Origin: Janibacter corallicola NBRC 107790 | GTDB taxonomy: Bacteria; Actinomycetota; Actinomycetes; Actinomycetales; Dermatophilaceae | Assembly: GCF_001570965.1 (NCBI RefSeq) | Contig: NZ_BCSR01000019.1 | Coordinates: 1 to 48,821 of the forward strand | Direction: 5' to 3' | Length of the DNA stretch: 48,821 bases | In this document: piece after piece, positions 36,818 to 45,700 of the stretch | Numbering within the stretch: position 1 is the stretch's first letter | How the letters are laid out: every line of letters begins with the position of its first letter | Notes under the pieces: generated by a model | What the model was told of the DNA's origin: nothing | Databases searched by the model: none | Seen by the model: the letters and a program-made list of their open reading frames with translations, nothing else | Position numbers and translations under genes: made by a program

Positions 36818-37854
36818 GCCCCGGTCGGCTCCGCCGGCCGCAGTACCTGGTCCAGGCGTTCTCCCGGCGCGACCCGCTGCCCGGAGCCGACGGCGCAGCC
36901 CAGCAGCCGTGCCCGGGCCCCGACGACGACGCGACGGCCCACGACGCTCTCCCGCACCACGGAGCCGGCGCCGACGTCGGCGCCGGGGAGCACCAGCGAA
37001 CCGGTGACCTCGGCCCCGGGGCCGACCACCGCGCCGGGGTGGATCACCGCGCCGCCCGTCACGCGCGCGGTGGGCGCCACGTCCGCGCCGGGAAGGCACA
37101 GGCTCTCCCGGTGGGGGTCTCCCTTCGCGTCGGTGCCGGGGAGGCGGCCGCGGACGTGGTCGCGGTTGGCCCGGAGCAGCGCGGCGGGGGAGCCGACGTC
37201 GAGGAAGTAGGCCTCCTGCGGATGTCCCACGAGCGCCGAGGCGTCGACGAGGAGCGGGAAGACGTCCCGCTCCAGGGAGACGCGCCCCCGGGCGGGGATC
37301 TGCTCCAGCAGCTGCTGCCGGACGACGTAGGTGCCGGCATTGATCGTCGCAGCGGGTGGCGCCGCGGACTTCTCGGCGAACTCGGTGATCCGGTGCCCGG
37401 GCCCGAGCAGGACGCTGCCGTACCGCTGCGGCTCGGGCACGCGACGCACGTGCAGGCACGCGAGCACCTCGCTCGGGGCGAGCTCGAGTCGGGCCACCTG
37501 TGCCCCCAGGTCGTGACCGGTGAGCAGGTCCCCGTTGAGGACGATGACCGTCTCGGCCCCGGGCAGCGCCCGCAACGCCTCCCGCAGACCCCCGCCGGTG
37601 CCGAGGGGTTCCTCCTCGCGGGTTGTGACGACGTCCACCCCGGCGGCCCGCGAGCGCGCCACGACGTCGGCGAAGTCCTCGTGCCGGTACCCGGTCGAGA
37701 CCACGATCCGCTCGGCGCCCGCCGCGGCGAGGCGCTCGACCTGGTGCTCGAGCAGGGTGCGCCCGCCCACGGGCAGCAGGGGCTTCGGGCAGTCGAGCGT
37801 CAGCGGGTGCATCCGCTGGCCGCGACCCCCGGCGAGCACGACGGCGGCGGTCAG
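36814..37854 (-). CDS. NDP-sugar pyrophosphorylase (nucleotidyltransferase with beta-helix), probable CTG start
   Basis: This 346-residue protein couples a nucleoside triphosphate to a sugar 1-phosphate. The N-terminal nucleotidyltransferase begins TAAVVLAGGRGQRMHPLT, with the phosphate loop at 9-15 and KPLLPVGGRTLLEHQ. GTGGGLREAL, the metal-binding LNGDLLTG near 107 and YFLDVGSPAALLRAN follow. A C-terminal left-handed hexapeptide helix runs from about 245 (VIHPGAVVGPGAEVTGS). This resembles ManC/RmlA-like GDP- or dTDP-sugar synthases; the base and sugar cannot be told. No ATG, GTG or TTG lies before the first strand. The only start keeping it intact is CTG 37854, overlapping the upstream stop as CTGA. 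Confidence 0.85.
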   Translation of the reverse strand: MTAAVVLAGGRGQRMHPLTLDCPKPLLPVGGRTLLEHQVERLAAAGAERIVVSTGYRHEDFADVVARSRAAGVDVVTTREEEPLGTGGGLREALRALPGAETVIVLNGDLLTGHDLGAQVARLELAPSEVLACLHVRRVPEPQRYGSVLLGPGHRITEFAEKSAAPPAATINAGTYVVRQQLLEQIPARGRVSLERDVFPLLVDASALVGHPQEAYFLDVGSPAALLRANRDHVRGRLPGTDAKGDPHRESLCLPGADVAPTARVTGGAVIHPGAVVGPGAEVTGSLVLPGADVGAGSVVRESVVGRRVVVGARARLLGCAVGSGQRVAPGERLDQVLRPAEPTGA

Positions 37855-39821
37855 GACCGGCCCCCGTCCGACGGGGTGTCCTGGGAGGCCTCGCGCGCCC
37901 CGGCGGCGTGCTGCAGCCTGGGGGCCAGCCAGCGCCAGAAGATGTCGCCGGACTCGTCGCTGAAGTGGAGGGCGTCCTGGTACAGCGGCACGCCGTTGAT
38001 GCTGTCCTTGAAGCGCCCCTCGGGGCAGAGCAGGGAGTACTGGTCGATGACCTCGACGTCGTGGTCGTCGGCCCACGCCGCCACGGTCTCGTTGACCTCC
38101 TCGACGTAGCTCCGGTCGTTGATCCGCTCGAGGTCCTCCTTGCCGAAGGTCGGCATGGCGTGGCACGAGAGGTTGACCACCGCCATCGCCCGGTCACCGC
38201 TCATGCGGCGCACGTCATCGAGGCTGTCCCTGATGTACCGCGTCCACTCCGGCGTCCCGAAGCGGACCACCTCGCCCCCGACCATGCGGTCGGTGACGGT
38301 GTTCTGCCCGACGAAGTACACGACGAGGTCGGGGTCGGTGCCGCGGATGCGCTTCGGCCAGCTCTCCCGCCACCGGGTGCAGCCGTCCTGCTCCGGCTTC
38401 TCCTCGCCGTCCACGTACCCCGGGGCAGCGAGCGTCGTGCACCCGGGATTCGTGATGTCGGTGAGGCGCAGGTCGGGGTAGGACTCCTCGTCGAAGTAGT
38501 CGATGAGTCCCTCGGGGACGGAGTTGCCGATGAAGGCGGCCTGGGTGATCCGGGTCCCTGACTCGTAGCTGCCCTCGGCGACGTGCACCCCGGGGCCCGA
38601 GGGGAGCGCGGTGCTCACCGACGTGCCGGCGACACCGAGGGCGAGCGCCCCCGCGAGCACCACCGGGACCCCGGCGACGGCCACGGTGGGGCCGACCCGG
38701 GGGAGCCGGGGGACGAGGGCGCGCAGACCGTGCCTGCGCACCGGCCGCTCCAGCCAGCGGTAGGAGACGGCGGCGAGCAGACCGGTGAGCACGGCCTGCA
38801 GCGCGACGAGCGCCGGCGTCGGGAGGTCGAGGAGCTCGTCGTTGAGGAAGACCACGATCGGCCAGTGCCACAGGTAGAGGCCGTAGGAGACGACCCCGAT
38901 GCGGCGCAGCGGCTCCCAGGAGAGCAGCTCCCGGACCGGTGACCGAGACGGGCTCGTCGCCGCGACGATCACGACGAGGACGGCACCCGAGAGCGGCAGC
39001 AGCCATCCCTCGAGGAGGGCGTTGCGCGCGTCGCCGGCCCACCAGTACGCCGAGAGGAGCACCAGCAGCGCCACCGGGGACAGCCATCGGCACCATCGGT
39101 CGATCCCGCGGACCACGCGGAGCGGAAGACTCCCCGGACCGGGGCTGAGCAGCACGGCCACCGCGGCCCCGGCGAGCAGCTGGTGGGCCCGGGTGTCGGT
39201 GCCGTAGTAGACGCGGGTCGGCTCCAGCCCGGGGTGGTGCAGCACCATCATCAGCGCGGCCGAGCCGAGTGTCAGGACGCCGAGCACCCCGGCGAGTGCC
39301 GCCCGCCGCCGGATGACGGCGAGCAGCCCGATGAGGAGCAGCGGGAAGAGGATGTAGAACTGCTCCTCCACCCCGAGGGACCAGGTGTGCAGGACGGGCG
39401 AGGGGGCGGCGATGTCGCCGAAGTACGCCTCGTCGCCGAGCACGAAGCGCCAGTTGGCCACGTAGAAGATAGTGGCGACGACGTCGGTGCCGACGCTGGA
39501 GACCCGCCCCGGGTCCGTGAGGAAGGGGGCGAGGAGCAGCACGAGCAGGAGGACGGCGAAGAGCGCCGGGAGCAGCCGTCGGCAGCGGGCCAGCCAGAAG
39601 CCGAGCAGGTCGATGTGCCCGTGCCGCATCCGGTACTCGGCGAGGAGCAACGAGGTGATGAGGAAGCCCGAGATGATGAAGAAGGTGTCCACCCCGTACC
39701 AGCCGCCGGGCAGGGCATCGGGGAGCATGTGGAAGGCCATCACCGACAGCACCGCCAGGGCGCGCAGCCCGTCGACGGCCGGCCGGTAGGTCAGGAGAGG
39801 ACCGGGCGACCTGCGTGGCAC
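37851..39821 (-). CDS. Second OafA/YrhL-type acyltransferase with SGNH domain
   Basis: This 656-residue paralogue has the same layout as the protein at 32059-33990. The acyltransferase-3 domain runs from YRPAVDGLRALAVLSVMAFHM through VDTFFIISGFLITSLL, TWSLGVEEQFYILFPLL and YGLYLWHWPIVVFL. A C-terminal SGNH domain has block I as FIGNSVPEGL (about 432) and a final DALHFS (about 617). Block I reads GNS instead of the usual GDS, keeping the Ser but replacing Asp with Asn. GTG 39821 is preceded by GGAG with 6-base spacing. Substrates are unknown; surface-glycan O-acetylation is inferred. It is coupled to the NDP-sugar gene downstream, linking acylation and sugar activation. Confidence 0.88.
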   Translation of the reverse strand: MPRRSPGPLLTYRPAVDGLRALAVLSVMAFHMLPDALPGGWYGVDTFFIISGFLITSLLLAEYRMRHGHIDLLGFWLARCRRLLPALFAVLLLVLLLAPFLTDPGRVSSVGTDVVATIFYVANWRFVLGDEAYFGDIAAPSPVLHTWSLGVEEQFYILFPLLLIGLLAVIRRRAALAGVLGVLTLGSAALMMVLHHPGLEPTRVYYGTDTRAHQLLAGAAVAVLLSPGPGSLPLRVVRGIDRWCRWLSPVALLVLLSAYWWAGDARNALLEGWLLPLSGAVLVVIVAATSPSRSPVRELLSWEPLRRIGVVSYGLYLWHWPIVVFLNDELLDLPTPALVALQAVLTGLLAAVSYRWLERPVRRHGLRALVPRLPRVGPTVAVAGVPVVLAGALALGVAGTSVSTALPSGPGVHVAEGSYESGTRITQAAFIGNSVPEGLIDYFDEESYPDLRLTDITNPGCTTLAAPGYVDGEEKPEQDGCTRWRESWPKRIRGTDPDLVVYFVGQNTVTDRMVGGEVVRFGTPEWTRYIRDSLDDVRRMSGDRAMAVVNLSCHAMPTFGKEDLERINDRSYVEEVNETVAAWADDHDVEVIDQYSLLCPEGRFKDSINGVPLYQDALHFSDESGDIFWRWLAPRLQHAAGAREASQDTPSDGGRS

Positions 39822-39873
39822 GGTGATCTCCAATACATTCCGGGGCTGGACCTGACGGGCGGTTACTCGTCCG

Positions 39874-39879
39874 TACACT
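39874..39879 (+). promoter_or_regulatory. -10 box of a probable leaderless promoter for the membrane protein at 39886
   Basis: TACACT ends 6 nt before ATG 39886. A CTGACG (39852-39857) with a 16-base spacer could be the -35 box. The region is divergent from the second acyltransferase. Confidence 0.5.
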
Positions 39880-39885
39880 GCTGCC

Positions 39886-40446
39886 ATGAGCGAGACCACG
39901 CGCGAGGCGCGCACCATCAGCACGATACGGACCGGGACAAAGGTAGCCGTCATCGTGGGGCTCTGCCTCATCGGTGTCGCCGTCTACTACTACTTCACAC
40001 CCGTCTACCTCCTGAAGCCCGAGGGCGGCGTCTTCGAGTGCGGTTCGCCCTCGTCCCCGAACACCGAGGCGAAGAACATCTGCGGCGCGCCCGAGCAGCT
40101 GCACTATGCCAGGGCGCTGCTGGCGCTCGGGCTGGGCGTGCTCGTCGTGGTCCTCGGGTTCGCGCTCTTCGGCACCGACAGCGTGCGCAACCGTGCCTTC
40201 CTCGATGACGAGGACGAGGAGCTGGATCGGGACGAGGAGCGCGACCGGGACCGGGGCGAGCGCCGCGACCGCGACCGTGACCGCGACGAGGACGAGCGCG
40301 ATCGGGACGAGCTCCTCGACCCCGCCGAGAGCCGCAGCGCGCGGCACCGCCGGTCGGCGCGCTCGGACGAGGACACGGAGCGCCGGCGGCGGCCCGCCAG
40401 GGACCGCCGCAGCGACGACGACTGGGCCTCGGACGGGTGGCGTTGA
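39886..40446 (+). CDS. Two-helix membrane protein with Arg/Asp-rich tail, unknown function
   Basis: I do not recognise a family for this 186-residue protein. Residues 19-37 and 75-95 are hydrophobic helices. The ~37-residue loop between them has two Cys (C52, C66) that could form a disulfide if it is extracytoplasmic. Residues 107-186 are a very polar, probably disordered cytoplasmic tail dominated by alternating Arg and Asp (RDRDRGERRDRDRDRD at about 120-135) and later Ser/Arg/Asp. Such mixed-charge RD runs can self-associate. It is coupled to the methyltransferase gene by a TGATG overlap, and lies in the glycan locus, so an envelope or complex-scaffold role is a guess. Confidence 0.75.
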   Translation: MSETTREARTISTIRTGTKVAVIVGLCLIGVAVYYYFTPVYLLKPEGGVFECGSPSSPNTEAKNICGAPEQLHYARALLALGLGVLVVVLGFALFGTDSVRNRAFLDDEDEELDRDEERDRDRGERRDRDRDRDEDERDRDELLDPAESRSARHRRSARSDEDTERRRRPARDRRSDDDWASDGWR

Positions 40447-41282
40447 TGCAGCTCGAGGCCTTCCTCGAGGAGGTCGAGCGCGCCTTCGGCGGCGACCCGC
40501 AGGAGCGGGACCCGCTCGACCCCCACTTCGCCGAGCTGGCCGGCGCCGTCGCCGGTTACACCTCGGCCAACGAGCTGGCGGTGCTCAACGCCGCCGCGCG
40601 CGTCATGCCCTCGGACGAGTGCTACCTCGAGGTCGGCAGCTACAAGGGCCGCTCGATGTGCGGAGCTGTCCAGGGCGTGTCCGACAAGACCTTCTACGTC
40701 CTCGAGAACTACCTCGAGTTCGGGATGCAGGGCCGGCGGGCCCGGGAGGAGCTGGAGCACAACCTGCGGGCCCATGCCTCCCACGCGGACGTGCGCCTGC
40801 TGGAGGGCAACTGCTTCGAGCTGCTGCGCCGCCCCGGGGTCATCGACCGGCCGGTGGGTGTCTACTTCTACGACGGCGAGCACACCGGCCTCTCGCACTA
40901 CCTCGCGCTCGGGATCATCGAGCCGTGGCTCGCGGACGAGGCGATCGTCCTCGTCGACGACGCGACCTACCCGATGGTCAGCGACGCGCACGAGGAGTAC
41001 ATCGCGCGGCACCCCCAGTGGCAGGTCGTCCGGCGCTGGGACGCGCGGGAGAACAACGACCCCCGCTGGGCCAACGGCCTGCACGCCCTCGCCTTCCGGC
41101 GGGACGCCGCGAACCCGCGGGGCGCCGCGGAGCCCTGGGACGTGCAGTGGCGGCGGTTGGCCTACCGCGCGGCGCTCGGGCCGGGGCAGAAGGCCGCCTG
41201 GACGGCCATCGAGCGCTTCCCCGGTCTCATCCCGCTCGCGAAGCGGCTCTACCCGTCCAAGAAGGCCAGCTCGATCGACTGA
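40446..41282 (+). CDS. Class I SAM-dependent methyltransferase (Methyltransf_24 type)
   Basis: This 278-residue Rossmann methyltransferase has motif I as ECYLEVGSYKGRSM (about 58-71), an acidic strand in FYVLENYLEF, RLLEGNCFELL, and VYFYDGEHTGLSHY near 138-152, where the metal-dependent family keeps Asp/His. VLVDDATYPMVSDAH follows. Relatives occur in polysaccharide and secondary-metabolite loci and often methylate sugar hydroxyls, but the substrate is not shown here. ATG 40446 overlaps the upstream stop. The C-terminal 40 residues are basic. It is convergent with the flippase gene, with 13 bases between. Confidence 0.75.
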   Translation: MQLEAFLEEVERAFGGDPQERDPLDPHFAELAGAVAGYTSANELAVLNAAARVMPSDECYLEVGSYKGRSMCGAVQGVSDKTFYVLENYLEFGMQGRRAREELEHNLRAHASHADVRLLEGNCFELLRRPGVIDRPVGVYFYDGEHTGLSHYLALGIIEPWLADEAIVLVDDATYPMVSDAHEEYIARHPQWQVVRRWDARENNDPRWANGLHALAFRRDAANPRGAAEPWDVQWRRLAYRAALGPGQKAAWTAIERFPGLIPLAKRLYPSKKASSID

Positions 41283-41295
41283 GCACTTCTTGAGC

Positions 41296-42564
41296 TCACT
41301 CCCGGGTGAGGTCCAGCGCCTCGAGGTTCTCCGCCGACTCCGGGGCGGGGGAGCGGGCCCCCTTCGGCACCTGGAGCAACCCCACGAGGGCGACGGCGGT
41401 CGCGGTCGCGCCCACCGCCGCCAGCACCTCGTACGGCGACTCGTTCAGCCAGAGCAGGACGAGTGCCGACTGCACGGCCGCACCGACCCAGACTGCCACG
41501 GTCATCACGTGCCGCCCCTGGCTCATCCCCGCGAAGAGCCAGACCTGGGTGACCGCCCACATCGTCCCGATGAGCGCGGTGAAGACGAGCAGGGGCTCGG
41601 CGTCGACGAATGCCGAACCACCGGAGAGCGCGACGAGGGGGCCGGGCAGCGCCCAGCACACGAACGCGACGAGGCCACCGATCGCCAGGACACCCAGTCC
41701 CGAGCGGTGGAGGGTCGTGCGGACCGTGGAGCGGGTGCCGGCACTGGCGATGGTGGGCACGATCGTCAGGGCCACGAACTGGGTCCCCCAGAAGACGACC
41801 TTCCCGAAGAGAGCGGCGAGCGCGTAGGCCCCGCTGGAGTGGTCGTCCAGGACGGTCCGCGCCAGGACGACGTCGACGCTGGAGATGGCCATCAGCCCGG
41901 CGAGCGCCACGTTGTTGCGCACCAGCTCGTCGAGCAGCTCCTGCCAGCGGGGCGCCTCGCGTCCCCGGTCCAGCTCCGCCCGGGTGAGGAGCAGCGCGAG
42001 CACGGCCGTGACCAGCGAGGCGACCATGATCGCGGTGAAGACCTCGGTGACCCCGAAGCTCCACAGCAGGGCACACCCGGCAGCCCCGAGGCGGGTGGCC
42101 GCCGTCGCGATGTAGACCATGGACAGCCGGCCGAAGGACTCCCGGCCCAGGAGGACCCCCTGGAGCGCGCCCGTCACGGTCATGGGCGGCAGCATCAGCG
42201 CCAGCCACACCACTGCCCACGCGCTCTCCAGCCGCAACACGTCGCGCAGCACCGGGGCGATCGCGATGCTCAGGGCGGCCAGGATCATCCCGACCGCCAG
42301 TGCCGGGCCCAGCCCCGTCACGTGGTGACCCGCGTCGCGGGTGGCCACGGTCTGGCGCCGCGCCACGACGACCTGGAAGGCCCCCGCCGGCATCGCGAGC
42401 AGGATCCCGTAGGTGTTCAGCGCCGAGAAGCCACCGAAGTCCTCCGGGCCGAGCGTCGAGGAGACCAGGGCCACGAAGACATAGCTCATGACGTTCGCCA
42501 GTCCCATGGCGACGCCGAGTCCGAGCCCGGCGAACGGGATCGCCCGGCGAAGGGGTGTCGACAT
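41296..42564 (-). CDS. Wzx/MATE-like polysaccharide flippase
   Basis: This 422-residue protein has about 12 transmembrane helices and no soluble domain. It begins GLGVAMGLANVMSYVFVALVSSTLGPEDFGGFSAL (a positional pattern at about 14-48), resembling the N-terminal repeat of O-antigen/lipid-linked sugar flippases, where STLGPEDFG-like text follows TM1. These proteins move undecaprenyl-linked oligosaccharides across the membrane. It sits head-to-head with the AftD-like gene in a glycan locus, which strengthens the call. ATG 42564 has AGAGGA 4 bases upstream; a TAACAT -10 box may lie near 42602-42607 on the minus strand. Confidence 0.8.
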   Translation of the reverse strand: MSTPLRRAIPFAGLGLGVAMGLANVMSYVFVALVSSTLGPEDFGGFSALNTYGILLAMPAGAFQVVVARRQTVATRDAGHHVTGLGPALAVGMILAALSIAIAPVLRDVLRLESAWAVVWLALMLPPMTVTGALQGVLLGRESFGRLSMVYIATAATRLGAAGCALLWSFGVTEVFTAIMVASLVTAVLALLLTRAELDRGREAPRWQELLDELVRNNVALAGLMAISSVDVVLARTVLDDHSSGAYALAALFGKVVFWGTQFVALTIVPTIASAGTRSTVRTTLHRSGLGVLAIGGLVAFVCWALPGPLVALSGGSAFVDAEPLLVFTALIGTMWAVTQVWLFAGMSQGRHVMTVAVWVGAAVQSALVLLWLNESPYEVLAAVGATATAVALVGLLQVPKGARSPAPESAENLEALDLTRE

Positions 42565-42702
42565 GGAATCCTCTGGGCGGTACGGCTGGGCTGTCCGGCT
42601 GATGTTACGCCCCGGTAGCGGTCTCGGGTTCCTCGGTTACGATGTTTCGTCGGCGTGCTGCAGGTGCGTCACGGATCGGTCAGGACGAGAGGAGACGTGC
42701 CA
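42565..42702. promoter_or_regulatory. Divergent intergenic region between the flippase and AftD-like genes
   Basis: The 138 bases hold no gene. A minus-strand TAACAT (near 42602-42607) and a plus-strand TACGAT (near 42637-42642) could be -10 boxes for the two directions. AGGAG at 42690-42694 is the ribosome binding site for the downstream GTG. No clear operator is visible. Confidence 0.4.
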
Positions 42703-45700
42703 GTGCGCAGCCGGCTCTCCAGGCTCCTGAGGGTGCCTGTCCTCTCCGGGGTCCTGCTGATCGTGCTCGCGGTCATCGTCTTCGTCAATGGCTGGGGTGT
42801 CTTCAACACCGACATCAAGCCGGAGGTCTACCTGGCCCCGCAGGAGGTGCTGCCGAGGTACCTCTCCGCGTGGACCTTCTCGCCGTACCTCGGCTCCCCG
42901 AACTTCAACGTCGGGCTGGTGCCCGTCCTCGCGGTGACCTGGCTGCTGCGCTCCCTGGGGCTGGACCCCGAGATGGCCTTCAAGGTCTACCACCTGATCC
43001 TCTGGGGACTCGCCGCCTGGGGTGCCAACCGGCTGCTGCGCACCCTGCTGCCCGCCGCGGGTCGCTGGGCGGGGCTGCTCGCCGGCGTGGCCTACATCGC
43101 CAACCCCTACGCGGTCGCCGCCGGAGGAACCCTGGCGATCGCCCTCCCGATGGCGCTGCTGCCGTGGCTGCTCATCGCGCTCACCCGCTCCCTCCGCGAG
43201 CCGACGAGCTGGGCCTGGCCCGCCGCGGTCGGCCTCGTGTTCTTCGCGATGAGCGGCATGAACGTCGGGGTCGTGCCCGTCTACCAGCTCCTCCTCGTCA
43301 TCCCCCTCGCCCTCTTCGTGCGCTCCGAGCGGGGTCGGACCTGGCGGGAGATCGCGACCTCGCTCGGCAAGTCGGCCCTCTTCGTCCTCGCGGTCTCCTC
43401 CTACTGGCTGGTACCCGGCGCCGCGGCGACCAGCACCGGCAGCCAGATCGTCGAGGGCTCCGAGAGCCTCGACGGCATCGCGAAGGTCAGCTCCTTCGTC
43501 GAGGTCCTGCGCGGTCTCGGGCTCTGGTCCTACTACGGCTCCTCGGACGCCGGCCCCTGGCTGCCGGAGTACGCGATCTACTTCACCTCGGGCGTCGTCA
43601 TCCTCTTCACCCTGCTGTGGCCCGCCGCGGCGCTCGCCTCCCTTCGTGTCGCGCCCGTCCGGCTGGCCCGCCTCGTCGCCGCGATGACGGGGATGGTCGC
43701 GGTGATCATGGTCGGGCTCTACCCGGGCGGGTACGGGGCATCCCCCTTCGCCGCGGCGCTGCGCGTGGTGCTCGAGACCGTCGGGCCGCTCGAGGCCTTC
43801 CGCACGACGAACAAGATCGGGGCCGGCCTCGCGCTCGCCTTCGCCCTCGTCCTGGGCGTCGCGGCGGTGCGGGTGCTGCCGCGCCTGGCCAGGCGCCCGG
43901 GGCTGGGGCCGCTCGCCGGCGGGCTCGGGCTGGCCACGGTCGCCGCGCTCATCGCGCCCGCGGTGACCGGCAACCTCTACGTCTCGCCGCTGGACGTGCC
44001 CGGTTACTGGGAGCAGGCGGCGAAGCGGGTCGACCAGGGCGACGCCGACAAGCGGGTGCTCCTGCTGCCGGGGCAGACCCGGCCGCACTACCGGTGGACC
44101 CCGGAGCGGCCGGACGACCTGCCCAACTCGCTGCTGCACCGCGACGCGGTCATCCCGGAGACCCACCCCAACACCTCGCCTCCCGGCGGCAACTTCCTCG
44201 CCGCCCTGGACGACACGCTGCAGTCGGGCAACGCCGGCTCGCGGGACGTCTCCCCCTTCGCCCGCTACCTGGGCGTGGACCAGGTGCTGCTACGCCACGA
44301 CATCGTGTGGGAGGACACCGGCGGCGCCCGGCCGGGGGAGACCGCCGCCGCGCTGAGCGAGGACGACGGCCTGCAGGGCATCGCGAACTTCGGCGAGCCG
44401 GGGCAGAACACCTTCACGAAGGCGACGCCTCCGCAGTCCCAGGAGGAGGCGCTGCTGCCCCCGCTCCAGCTCTACGGGGTCAAGAACTCGCGCGCCATGG
44501 TGCACGCCACGCCGACCGCCGGCACCCTCGTCGTCGCCGGCGACGCCTGGTCCATCCCCACGCTGGAGCAGGCCGGCCTGCTGAAGGGCACCCCGTCGAT
44601 CCGCTACGCCCACGACATGAGCGGCAAGCAGCTGCAGCACCTCCTGGACCGGGACGCCCGGATGGTCCTGACCGACACCAACCGTCGCAGGTCCGCCATC
44701 ACCAACCGGCTCACCGAGGGGCAGGGTGCGGTGGTCGCCGCGAACGAGGACCCGGGCACGAGCCGGGCCCTCGGGACCGCGAAGGACCAGAGCACCCTCG
44801 TGCGCAGCGGGGTCAAGGTGAAGGCGACGATGACCGGCGGCGCCTTCTTCGACCTGCCGCACGGCATCCCGGAGAACGCCATCGACGGCGACCCGAGCAC
44901 CTCCTGGCTCTTCGGCGACTTCGGCCGGGCGAAGGGCGAGAGCCTCACCCTGACGCTGCCGACGAAGCAGCGGCTCGGGAAGGTGACGATCGACACCACC
45001 GCCCTCGGCGGGGTGCAGATCGAGAAGCTGGCCGTCACCGCCGGGGACACCCACAGGACCGTGACCACGGACGCGAAGGGACGTGCCCGGGTCGACCTCG
45101 ACGGGGTGCGCGCCAAGACGGTGAAGCTGCGCGTGGACAGCCTGCGTGGTGAGGGCGTCAGCCTCGTGGGGATCGCCGAGATCGACCTCGGCAAGGACGC
45201 TCCGCACGCCCGCCGCACGATCCGGCTGCCGAACACCCTGAACGACCTCTACGGCAGGCTCGACGCCGGCGAGCGACGCGACTTCACCGGCGTCCCGCTG
45301 GACGTGAGCTTCTCCCGGGCGCTCAACACCGACTCGGTCAGTGACGACACCGAGCAGGACCTGCGTCGGAACTTCACCCTGCCCGACGACCGCACCTTCA
45401 AGGCCCGCGCCGCGGTCCGCGTGGACGGCCCGCTCGAGCCGCTGGCCGACCGGCTCTCCGGCATGGACACCACGTACACCGCGCGGTCGAACCGCACCTA
45501 CTTCGACGACCTCGACCGCCGCGCCTCGAGGGCCGCCGACGAGGACGAGGCGACGGCGTGGGTCCCGGGCGGGAAGCTCGGCAAGGCCTGGTGGCAGATC
45601 GAGGGGCCCGAGCGGGAGGTCCCCGACATCGAGATCACCCAGGAGCCCGGCCCCGGCGACGACGACGACACCGCCTGGGCCACCCGGGCGCGCGTCCTGG

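Noticed and set aside
40230-40330. Repetitive GACCGCGACCG-like DNA as a tandem repeat or CRISPR
   Set aside because: The repetition is short, irregular and in frame, explained by the Arg-Asp tail of the membrane protein.
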